A DNA stretch of 8,359 nt from assembly GCA_002311975.1 (NCBI GenBank), contig DCAL01000080.1, positions 7,088 through 15,446 of the forward strand, written 5' to 3'. The translations under genes and the position numbers were made by a program. The DNA is from Fidelibacterota bacterium UBA1134 (GTDB lineage Bacteria > Fidelibacterota > Marinisomatia > Marinisomatales > S15-B10). Of this stretch, positions 1-7,700 are shown in pieces (the first letter of the stretch is position 1; each line of letters begins with the position of its first letter). Under the pieces are notes generated by a model. The model was not told the origin of the DNA. It ran no database searches and worked only from the letters and a program-made list of their open reading frames with translations.

Positions 1-378
1 CTCACAGTTAATGTAATGAGAGAGGGCCAGAATCACGGTTGGCACTTCGATGAATCGGAGGTTACCATTACTCTCATGCTCCAGTGTCCTGGAGATGGGG
101 GGCAGTTTGAGTTTGTTCACGGTACCTCAGACGCCGATCGGGAAAACTACGATGCCATAACGGAAATTCTTGATGGAACGAGTCCGGCGATACAGTCGCT
201 CGAAGTTCATCCGGGGACGTTGATACTCTTTGCCGGATACTACTCTATCCACCGGGTGACGCCTGTGGTGGGGAAGAAGACACGCTATCTGGCAACTCTC
301 TGCTTCAAGGACGAGCCTGGAGTGAGCAACAGTTCTGAAGTGCAGCAGCTTTTCTATGGCAGGACGGCCGCGACATGA
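1..378 (+). CDS. HalD/BesD-like Fe(II)/2-oxoglutarate oxygenase, 5' truncated by window edge
   Basis: This is a probable non-heme Fe(II)/2OG-dependent oxygenase of the cupin fold. The reading frame is open to the first base. An in-frame ATG at 16 falls inside conserved sequence just ahead of the metal motif, so the real start lies upstream and only the C-terminal part is present. Seen directly: the proximal iron motif HFD (bases 43-51, in the context GWHFDESE), a distal His in SIHRVTPV (250-252), and an Arg seven codons before the CFKDEPG segment (283-285) that is placed to bind the 2OG carboxylate. The blocks MREGQ..GWHFD, TLMLQ, GGQFEFV, ENYD, PGTLILFAG and HRVTPV are, from memory, those of the family holding the amino-acid radical halogenases BesD and HalD. 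Those halogenases replace the Asp of HxD with Gly or Ala. This protein keeps Asp, so hydroxylation or desaturation is expected. The substrate is unknown; a free amino acid or small metabolite is an inference. Its TGA overlaps the ATG of the next gene. Confidence 0.8.
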   Translation, partial: LTVNVMREGQNHGWHFDESEVTITLMLQCPGDGGQFEFVHGTSDADRENYDAITEILDGTSPAIQSLEVHPGTLILFAGYYSIHRVTPVVGKKTRYLATLCFKDEPGVSNSSEVQQLFYGRTAAT

Positions 379-1181
379 GTTTCCGAGTAACGGAAAAGGA
401 TATTCAGGACTACAGTCGAGACGGCGCCGTGGTGGTCCGCGGACTTTTTTCGGCTGATGAGATCGACTATCTGATGGAAGGAATAGAAGCCAATATCTCC
501 GCTCCCAGCTGGCGGTCCAAGGTGGCCAGCAGTGCGGATGATCCCGGATGGTTCATGGAGGACTTTTGCACTTGGCGGGACAATCCTGCTTACAGGCACT
601 TCATCGAGGAGAGCGACTTAGGCGCTGTGGCTGCTCAATTGATGCAGTCAAAAGAAGTCCGCCTTTTCCACGATCACATGCTGGTGAAGGAACCGGGCAC
701 AAGTCAACGAACGCCGTGGCACCAAGACCAGCCTTACTACAATATTGACGGCAAACAGAACGTAAGCTTCTGGATCCCCATTGATCCCGTGCCGCGCGAG
801 TGGACGCTCGAGTTTGTTGCCGGCTCACATTTAGGTGGATGGCTCATGCCGCGGACTTTTCTGGACAATGAGGCCAAGTGGTTTCCTGAAGGCTCCATGG
901 AGGAGGTTCCAGATATTAAGGCTGACCGCGGAGACTTTCGCATTCTCGGCTGGGCGCTTGAATCAGGAGATGCTGTCGCATTTCACATGCTGTCGCTCCA
1001 CGCTGCCGCGGGCGTTCAGGGTAACAGGCGCCGGCGTGTCTTTTCAGTCCGCTTAATGGGAGACGATATTGTGCACGCCCCCCGAACGTGGGAGACGTCG
1101 CCGGAGTTTCCGGGTCTCAGCGACGCGCTGCCCGCAGGCGCTTCAATGGATCACCCGCTTTTTCCGCTATTGCCCGTCTGA
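375..1181 (+). CDS. phytanoyl-CoA dioxygenase (PhyH) family protein
   Basis: This is a complete 268-residue Fe(II)/2OG dioxygenase of the PhyH family. The family includes phytanoyl-CoA hydroxylase, ectoine hydroxylase and many uncharacterised bacterial enzymes. Visible motifs are the iron ligands H116 and D118 in PWHQDQPYY, the probable third ligand H209 in FHMLSLHAAAG, and an Arg cluster (218-221, then R226) where the 2OG-binding Arg is expected, 9-12 residues after the distal His. Other family-like blocks are an N-terminal DGAVVVRGLFS segment (16-26), FVAGSH (147-152) and the C-terminal MDHPLFP (258-264). The length fits a stand-alone PhyH domain, and the PLFP ending suggests an intact C-terminus. 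The ATG at 375 shares the sequence ATGA with the stop of the upstream oxygenase. An AGGA sits 10 bases before it (361-364), so translational coupling is likely. The substrate cannot be read from sequence. Pairing with another 2OG oxygenase suggests successive oxidations in one small-molecule pathway, but this is inference. Confidence 0.88.
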   Translation: MSFRVTEKDIQDYSRDGAVVVRGLFSADEIDYLMEGIEANISAPSWRSKVASSADDPGWFMEDFCTWRDNPAYRHFIEESDLGAVAAQLMQSKEVRLFHDHMLVKEPGTSQRTPWHQDQPYYNIDGKQNVSFWIPIDPVPREWTLEFVAGSHLGGWLMPRTFLDNEAKWFPEGSMEEVPDIKADRGDFRILGWALESGDAVAFHMLSLHAAAGVQGNRRRRVFSVRLMGDDIVHAPRTWETSPEFPGLSDALPAGASMDHPLFPLLPV

Positions 1182-1334
1182 TCTATCCCCCAGAAAACCT
1201 ATAGAGGATCCGCTTCAATCTAATACCGCAATAGGTTCGTCTTCGCTGGGCGGCTGTGGGGAGGTTAGAAGCTATCTCAACAGAGTACCATTCATCTACT
1301 TCCATAAGTTCAGGATACGATGAATAAATCTCCC
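1182..1334. repeat. intergenic region between convergent genes with two short inverted repeats
   Basis: This 153-base gap separates the stop of the PhyH gene from the stop of the CotH-type gene on the other strand. It has two 7-base inverted repeats. AACCTAT at 1196-1202 pairs with ATAGGTT at 1231-1237 across a 28-base loop. ATTCATC at 1290-1296 pairs with GATGAAT at 1319-1325 across a 22-base loop, and that loop contains a smaller TCC/GGA pairing. Neither stem is followed by a run of T on either strand, so neither is a textbook intrinsic terminator. They could still act as weak bidirectional transcript ends. No promoter or small gene was recognised here. The repeats are seen directly; a function is speculation. 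Confidence 0.3.
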
Positions 1335-3788
1335 TTATTTCAAGAGCAACATCTTCCGTGTCCGATTGAAGTTTCCAGCCTGCACCACGTACAGGTAAAC
1401 TCCCGCGGAGACGGGTTCTCCAGCATCATTGGTAGCATTCCATTGCAGTGATTTGAGGCCGGCGGTTTGTTGAGTATTTGCGAGGGTTCTTACCTTCCTG
1501 CCCGTGATATCATGAATTGTGATATTGACCGCAGCATCATTTGTCAGATTATAGCGAAGGGTTGTCGTTGGATTGAAAGGATTGGGATAGTTTTCAAATA
1601 CCTGAAACTCAGTCGGCATCGATGTCATATCTCTTGCTGTAAGGACAGTCGTATTGAGACTCCCCGGCGAACCGTATCCTTCCGAAGCAGACCAGTTTTC
1701 CGCTCTGGCATTATCCCAATATGGATTGACCAATTCAAGGGTTGGCCCGTTTCCATCCGCATCCTCCGGCCATGGAGAAGAATTATCGTATTCCACAGCA
1801 TCCACCAAAATACCGTTGGCATTGAATAATCTGGTCAATTCACCTGCGCCGTCTAATCCAAAACCAAGATCGCCTACGTAATTACCCACATCCGGGAATA
1901 AAGCTGAAAAGGCGTCCGCATCCTTGCATAACACCAAATATTGATCCGGACCGAGGAAGCTATTCTCAGGAATGGCAAACACATGAGCATCGTTTTCATC
2001 TTTGAATGTCCAACTGCTAACATTTATTGGGTCGTTAGTCGGGTTGTACAATTCGACCCAATCCTCCGGATCAAAATCATCAGATGAATTGTAATTGATT
2101 TCGTTGATGACAACTGTAGAGCCTGAAGCGCCAAGGTCAACCGTATATTCATAAAATTCACGTTCCGCCTTTCTTGGATTGAGTATTAATGCATCATCAT
2201 TGCTCGCTCTGACATAATACTTCACATGATTTTCACTATTCTGAAACGGAATAATTGCTCCAAAAGTATTATCATTTGCATCCCCGTCACCATGATCACC
2301 ATCGTCAAACATGGGTACAGAAATAAAATGAGAATTGTATGAATTTGTGGTGACCATTAACTCTACCGCCGCGGCTCCTGTTACTTCGGCCTGAATGACA
2401 ACTTCTTCTCCATGTCCCGGATTATCATTTTCCCGGGCAACATTCAGAATCTCTGGCGCCGTTTTCGAAATCTCATCATGGTTTAACAGATAGTTAAGCC
2501 TCTTTTCTACTGTTGAAGTAATGCCGCACCAATGGGCTCCGTCTGGCGTCACGAGGTAATTATCGACGTTATACCGAAAATATTGGCCATTGCCAAACGG
2601 GGGGAAGAGATTAGGGTCATTATCTGCATATGTTTCAATTTTGTCTTGAATCCCGTAAGCGAGATTTTGAAAATATTCCGCATTGTAAATATCTTCTATG
2701 ATGGTACGAATGTGTGCCGTGTACAGCTTTTTATATAATGGGACACTCATCAATTGACTGAAGAGGGGCCTCTCTTCGTCTTCTTCAAATAAATAGGGTT
2801 TCCATTGATAAACCCATGAAGCATTACCACCCAGTTCACGAATTGTGTTGATCTGCGCCCCACCAAAAGTGTTGTCTTTGTCCCAAGGAATTATTTCAAA
2901 CTGACCACTGCTTGTGTTCCTATATAAATAATAATTATGCATATAAAAACCGGTATAGGCATCAAGGTCTGGCATCACTGTAGAGACCGCAAAAAACCAG
3001 AGTACCCGATCAACGTTCAAGATTTTTTCAATGCTGTCAATCTCGAAATTCAATGTATAAATTAAATCTAATAAATCAGCCCAACCCGATTCCGATTTTA
3101 GTTCATAGCCCTTTTGATAAGCATATACCGTTGAATCCCTTCCGTACCAGCTAAGATCAGGCCATGCATCATATCCATAGTCATCTCCAAAGTGAAACTG
3201 GGGCTCGCATTTGAAGAATGTACCTTCTTTATTCCCGAAGTGCCTGGAGAGGAACTGTTTGCTAACTGTTTCAACTGCATCATATAATCCCAAGAGCTCT
3301 CCATTGACTGAAACATTCATATATCCGACCTCGGGGGTGGGGAGATAATACCCTTCTGTCAAATAACCGATGGATTCCCTTACAAATGTGGCGTCAAATA
3401 TTGAATTGGATAATTTAACTTTATTGTAACCCAAAAGGTCCTGGTCTTCGTGAATCAAATCAAAATCAATATTAAGAGGAATTTTGGGGCTGCCTAATAA
3501 TTGTGCAAACCAAAAAGTCGAATTGCCTTTATAGCGGACACCCACACTATCCATTGTTTCACCGTTAAAAGTGACGGTGGCCAGTTCGTAGGTCTTATCA
3601 TCTATCTCCCATTGGGCCTGCAAAATGGAATCATAATCAGAATTATAAAATTCAATTTCCAATGTATGGACTTCGTAGGGGTCGAAAAGCTCCTGTCCGA
3701 AAAGGATTGTGCTTAATAAACACACTACTGCTTTAATTGAAGAGAGATTAACGACATGGCGATCTTCTGAAGACTCTCTTGAGATCAT
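1335..3788 (-). CDS. exported CotH-kinase-like protein with lamin-tail domain and type IX sorting C-terminus
   Basis: This is a large (817 residues from the ATG) multidomain exported protein. The N-terminus has a polar stretch, then K19 and a hydrophobic segment AVVCLLSTILFG (20-31), which look like a signal peptide with a long n-region. Residues about 40-430 match the CotH kinase family, an atypical secreted protein-kinase fold first known from Bacillus spore coats. Visible signatures are VRYKGNST (84-91), NYYLY (285-289) and PWDKDNTFG (301-309), where the acidic residues would bind metal-ATP. A beta-sandwich-like segment (about 445-550) follows, with an Asp-rich loop (495-510) that may bind calcium. 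Next comes a lamin-tail domain (VINEINY at 560-566, DWVELYNP at 576-583, to about 700). The C-terminus carries NYPNPFNP (733-740) and ends KMLLLK, as in FlgD-like type IX sorting domains. I infer an outer-surface protein that may phosphorylate other exported proteins. The same frame also allows a TTG start one codon upstream (3791); the ATG at 3788 is preferred. The start abuts the LOG stop codon, implying co-transcription. Confidence 0.85.
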   Translation of the reverse strand: MISRESSEDRHVVNLSSIKAVVCLLSTILFGQELFDPYEVHTLEIEFYNSDYDSILQAQWEIDDKTYELATVTFNGETMDSVGVRYKGNSTFWFAQLLGSPKIPLNIDFDLIHEDQDLLGYNKVKLSNSIFDATFVRESIGYLTEGYYLPTPEVGYMNVSVNGELLGLYDAVETVSKQFLSRHFGNKEGTFFKCEPQFHFGDDYGYDAWPDLSWYGRDSTVYAYQKGYELKSESGWADLLDLIYTLNFEIDSIEKILNVDRVLWFFAVSTVMPDLDAYTGFYMHNYYLYRNTSSGQFEIIPWDKDNTFGGAQINTIRELGGNASWVYQWKPYLFEEDEERPLFSQLMSVPLYKKLYTAHIRTIIEDIYNAEYFQNLAYGIQDKIETYADNDPNLFPPFGNGQYFRYNVDNYLVTPDGAHWCGITSTVEKRLNYLLNHDEISKTAPEILNVARENDNPGHGEEVVIQAEVTGAAAVELMVTTNSYNSHFISVPMFDDGDHGDGDANDNTFGAIIPFQNSENHVKYYVRASNDDALILNPRKAEREFYEYTVDLGASGSTVVINEINYNSSDDFDPEDWVELYNPTNDPINVSSWTFKDENDAHVFAIPENSFLGPDQYLVLCKDADAFSALFPDVGNYVGDLGFGLDGAGELTRLFNANGILVDAVEYDNSSPWPEDADGNGPTLELVNPYWDNARAENWSASEGYGSPGSLNTTVLTARDMTSMPTEFQVFENYPNPFNPTTTLRYNLTNDAAVNITIHDITGRKVRTLANTQQTAGLKSLQWNATNDAGEPVSAGVYLYVVQAGNFNRTRKMLLLK

Positions 3789-3791
3789 CAA

Positions 3792-4583
3792 TTAGAAGTT
3801 TCTTCCCTTCAGATGTGTTTTCGTCAACTCCCTCGTGAGAAACTTATAGGCGTCATCCACTGAATCGGAGAAGTGGAAAAGGTTCAGATCTTCCCTTGAG
3901 ACGGTACCCACCTGCACCAGATAATCGAAGTTCAGCACCTTGTTCCAGTAATCAGGGCCGTAGATGACTACCGGTACTTTCTTTCTGATCTTGCCTGTCT
4001 GGATGAGGGTCGAAAGTTCCATCAGTTCATCAAGCGTTCCGAATCCCCCAGGGAAGACGACTAACGCCTTCGCCAGATAGAGAAACCAGAATTTGCGCAT
4101 GAAGAAGTAGTGGAATTCGATATCGAGTTCTTCTGTAGTGTAGGGGTTCCCTTGGGCTTCGTACGGCAGTGAGACATTGAGTCCGATGGCGTAGCCCGAC
4201 GCCTCGCTCGCTCCACGGCAGGCAGCTTCCATGATGCCTCCTCCACCGCCGGAGGTGATGATGAAGCGGTGTTTGGAATGCTTCAAACCTTTGGACCATT
4301 TTGTGAGGCGATAGGCCAGTTTTCTTGCATCTTCGTAGTATTGCACCAGATTGAGCAGGTCACCGTCAAGCTTCTTCTCTCCTTTCTCTGACTTTTCCAC
4401 ATCTTCAGGAGATGGAATTCTGGCTGAACCGAAAAACACGATAGTGTCCTTAATCTTTCGCTTGCGGAAAATTCGCAGCGGCCCAAAGTACTCTGCAAGA
4501 AGCCGCGATGGTCTGGCTTCCGGGCTGTTGAGGAAGTCAAAATCTTTGTAAAACTTCTCTTTCTTCTTATAGTCTCGGGTCAT
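3792..4583 (-). CDS. LOG family (TIGR00730-type) nucleotide phosphoribohydrolase
   Basis: This is a Rossmann-like protein of the LOG/lysine-decarboxylase-like family, probably cytosolic. Characterised members release the base from nucleoside 5'-monophosphates, including cytokinin nucleotides. From the ATG it has 263 residues, longer than the roughly 190-residue short LOGs, and fits the longer type with an N-terminal extension. Visible motifs are FFGSAR (50-55), the glycine-rich GGGGGIMEAA (112-121), MRKFWFLYLAKA (162-173) and PGGFGTLDE (178-186). The Arg of MRK and the Glu of PGGxGTxxE are the catalytic pair in this family. The open frame extends to a TTG at 4616. I chose the ATG at 4583 because GAGAG lies 8 bases upstream of it, whereas no Shine-Dalgarno-like sequence precedes the TTG. 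The gene ends in TAA directly before the start of the CotH-type gene. Cytokinin synthesis should not be assumed; a housekeeping role in purine nucleotide salvage or removal is as likely. Confidence 0.9.
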   Translation of the reverse strand: MTRDYKKKEKFYKDFDFLNSPEARPSRLLAEYFGPLRIFRKRKIKDTIVFFGSARIPSPEDVEKSEKGEKKLDGDLLNLVQYYEDARKLAYRLTKWSKGLKHSKHRFIITSGGGGGIMEAACRGASEASGYAIGLNVSLPYEAQGNPYTTEELDIEFHYFFMRKFWFLYLAKALVVFPGGFGTLDELMELSTLIQTGKIRKKVPVVIYGPDYWNKVLNFDYLVQVGTVSREDLNLFHFSDSVDDAYKFLTRELTKTHLKGRNF

Positions 4584-4623
4584 ATCAGTTTCTCTCGGAT
4601 TTGATCTGATCTCCAACTAAGCG

Positions 4624-4658
4624 GGCAAGGTTACTAAACGTGCTCAGTAATGGCAAGG
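4624..4658. repeat. 7-bp direct repeats flanking a 5-bp inverted repeat upstream of the LOG gene
   Basis: GGCAAGG occurs at 4624-4630 and again at 4652-4658, a 28-base period. Between the copies sits TTACT (4631-4635) and its reverse complement AGTAA (4646-4650), with a 10-base spacer. On the minus strand, the gene direction, the right-hand repeat overlaps TTGCCA, which matches five of six bases of a -35 box. TAACCT lies 17 bases beyond it but matches TATAAT at only three of six positions. The block could therefore be a weak promoter/operator for the LOG-CotH unit. The repeats are seen directly; regulation is a guess, and short repeats like these can arise by chance. Confidence 0.25.
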
Positions 4659-4683
4659 GAAAGTGGATGAGAAACAAGACGCG

Positions 4684-4699
4684 ATTCAGAACTGTGAAT
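4684..4699 (-). terminator. weak hairpin just after the 5-oxoprolinase stop codon
   Basis: ATTCA (4684-4688) and TGAAT (4695-4699) form a 5-base stem with a 6-base loop, a few bases past the TAG of the oxoprolinase gene in the direction of transcription. The sequence after it on the minus strand is only moderately T-rich (TCTTGTTTCTC). The stem is short and mostly A-T, so termination here would be inefficient if it happens. Read-through into the LOG gene, 119 bases downstream, is quite possible. Confidence 0.2.
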
Positions 4700-4702
4700 A
4701 GT

Positions 4703-7700
4703 CTATTCCTTCCCGTACCCACCGCCGCCGGGCGTTTTGATGATAACCCGCTCGCCCGCTTGGACAATCCTCTCGGCTTTGGAGTTGAGTTGCTTAACCG
4801 TACCGTTCTTTCTAACGAGGAGATTTCTACCTCTTCGTCCGGGGTGACCCTCCTTGACGCCGTAAGGCGGATACACTCTTCTTTCGGACAGGATCGAAAC
4901 TTTACGCGGCTCAAGAAACAGTATCTCCCGTACAGTACCGTCTCCGCCTCTGTTCTTCCCCTTTCCACCGGAGTGCCTCCTCAAGGAAAACTGCTCCAGT
5001 CTCAACTCCGGGAAACGGTGTTCCAGCACTTCCGGGTCGGTGGCGCGCGTGTTGGTCATATGAACCTGAACCGCGGAAGCACCTGCATGATCCTTAGTTG
5101 CTCCTGACCCTCCGGCGATAGTTTCATAATACTGTTTTCCTGTACCATCAACTCTGCCGAAGACGAAGTTATTCATAGTCCCCTGCGAAGCCGCCGCCAC
5201 GCCGAGGGCGCCCAGCAACACATCAACGATTCTCTGGGAGGTTTCCACGTTTCCGCCCACAACCGCCGCCATGTGATCGGGTAAAAGTAGTGATCCTTCC
5301 GGAACGTGGATGTCAATCGGTTCCAGACAGCCGGAGTTCAGAGGAATTTCCGCATCGATGAGTGTCCTGAAAACGTAGAGGACAGCGGCTTTCGTTACAG
5401 CGATAGGAGCGTTGAGGTTGCCTTTCATCTGGGGGCTCGTGCCGGAAAAATCTACCGTGGCACGGTGTGAGTGGGGGGGATCGTCTCCTTTTTCAATGGT
5501 GATGACGACGCGGATGCGTGAGCCGTCATCGAGGTGATCTTCGAATTGGGACTCAAATCGATCGGTCTTCGTGAGAAACTTCCCCAACGCGGCGCGCAAG
5601 GATTCAGCGGCGTTCTCGCGAATGTGACCCATGTAAGCGAGTACTGTCTCAAACGTATATTTTTCAACGAGCGCGTTCAATTCGCGGATGCCCGTATTGA
5701 CGGCGGCGATCTGTGCTCTCAGATCGGAGACTCTTTCGTCTGGATTGCGGGCTGGGAATGGGGAGGAATTGAGCATCTGCCGCAGTTCACGTTCCCTGAA
5801 CTTTCCCGACCGGACGAGCAGGAAGTTGTCGATGACGACACCTTCCTCATCAATCGATGTTGCGAAGGGCGGCATGGAGCCGGGTACGACCCCGCCGATA
5901 TCAGCGTGATGCCCGCGGGTGGCTGTGTAGAAGATCGGTTCTCCGCCATCGGTAGAGATGGGAGCAATTGTTGTTAGATCAGGGAGATGCGAACCGCCTC
6001 GGTGAGGATTGTTCATCAGGTAAACGTCACCCGCCTGCATTGTCCCTTCATTGGCTTGAATGATGGATTTGACAGACTCGCCCATGGCTCCCAGATGTAC
6101 GGGCATGTGAGGTGCGTTGGCCACGAGATTGCCGTCGGGATCGAAGATAGCGCAGGAAAAATCAAGCCGCTCCTTAATATTGACGGAGTGGGCTGTATTA
6201 CGGAGCGTGTGCCCCATCTGTTCAGCCACACTCATGAAAAGGTGATTGAACACTTCCAGCATGACAGGATCGCGGACGGCTGAGACTTTCTCGGATTTTC
6301 TCTCGTGTTGAGTGATAATAAGGTGACTGTTTTCGTTTACGACTGCTGAAAATTCTGGCTCGAGAACAGTTGTAGAGTGAGACTCAACTATGATGGCCGG
6401 ACCCTCGATTTTCACACAGCCACTCAAGTCGTCGCGCTGATATATGGGGGTATCCATAACGCCTTGACTGAAGTGAGTCGCGGCTATATCGATTGGCTCT
6501 GCTTCTTCCGCTGTTGCTCGCCCTTCGTGCTTTGCCTCAGTCAGTTTCTCGCTGCGACCTGTGACATCTACTCGGATGTTCACCAGTTCAATCTCAACGC
6601 CTGTTAGTCTGAATCCGTAATGTTGCTCATGCACATCAGCGAAGGAGTCTGCGATTCTTGCGAAAGGCATCAAGGGGATAGAGAGGAAAGAGTCAGTACC
6701 CAAGGGCCGCAGATCGAGATAATGATTGACCTCGATTTGATCTTCTGAAATGTCCCCTTCCGTCAACTCCTTCAGCAGCGGTTGTGAAAGAGTATCAAAC
6801 TGCGTTTGTAGAGTGGCGTAGAGTTTCTCATTCAGCGGCGCCACAACGGATTTGACACCGTAGCGAAGCTGATCCGCCGCTGCGATGCCGTAGGCTGACA
6901 GGAGTCCGGCCAGCGGGTGGATAATAATCGTTTCGATCCCGAGAATTCTGGCGATGGCACAGGCGTGTTGGGCAGCAGCACCTCCAAAGCAGACAAGGGC
7001 GTGCGTTCTCACATCGTAGCCGCGGGAGACGGAGATCTCTTTGATAGCCTTTGCCATGATTTCGTTAGCGATTGTGACACAACCGAAGGCAACCTCCTGT
7101 GGCGTCAGATGAGAGGAGGTTCCTCTGTTGACTGATCCGGTGAGTTCTTCGAGTTTCTCGGTCGCGGCGGCAATATCCAGCGGTTGATTTTGTGTGGGAC
7201 CAAATGTAGCTGGGAAGAATTGCGGCACGATCCGGCCGAGCATCAGGTTGGCGTCTGTCAGTGACAGTGGGCCGCCCAGGCCATAGCAGGCTGGCCCCGG
7301 ATCAGCACCGGATGACTCGGGACCCACGCGAATTTTCTGACCATCGAACCAGAGAATCGATCCGCCGCCGGCAGCCACGGTATTGATGTTCAGGCTCGGC
7401 GCTTGGAACTGGATGCCTCCGGTCTCCACCTCGAAGACCTTTTCGAACCGGCCTCCGAACCGCGATACATCCGTGGAAGTGCCGCCCATATCGAAGGCGA
7501 TGACTTCATCCAGACCGTTGATCTTCGCCACTTCCGCTGCACCGATGACGCCGCCCGCCGGACCTGAAATGATGGCATCCTTGCCGGTGAAGGAGTCGGC
7601 ATTTGTCATTCCGCCTGAACTCTGCATGAATTCCAGTGGAATGCTGCTGGTGAAAGCTTTGACAGAATCTATGTAGTGCATGAGAATGGGACTCAAGTAG

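Noticed and set aside
1..378. Calling the first oxygenase a halogenase
   Set aside because: The metal motif is HFD with the Asp intact. Halogenases of this family need Gly or Ala there to leave a chloride site on iron.
1182..1334. Intrinsic bidirectional terminator between the convergent genes
   Set aside because: The inverted repeats have long loops and short stems with no T-run on either strand, so only the repeats are reported.
1467..1829. 120-codon plus-strand open frame opposite the CotH-type gene
   Set aside because: It is antisense to the sorting and lamin-tail domains, and its translation is Arg/Ile/Cys-rich without a coherent fold signature.
1335..3788. A sporulation (spore coat) role for the CotH-like protein
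   Set aside because: CotH domains are widespread outside spore formers. The lamin-tail and NYPNPFNP sorting tail point to a Gram-negative FCB-type surface protein.
4640..5107. 155-codon plus-strand open frame
   Set aside because: It lies antisense to the 3' end of the oxoprolinase gene, shows no recognisable protein motif, and the opposite frame encodes a strongly conserved family. It is a shadow frame.
5534..5977. 147-codon plus-strand open frame inside the oxoprolinase gene
   Set aside because: It is fully antisense to the conserved hydantoinase B region and has no family features of its own.
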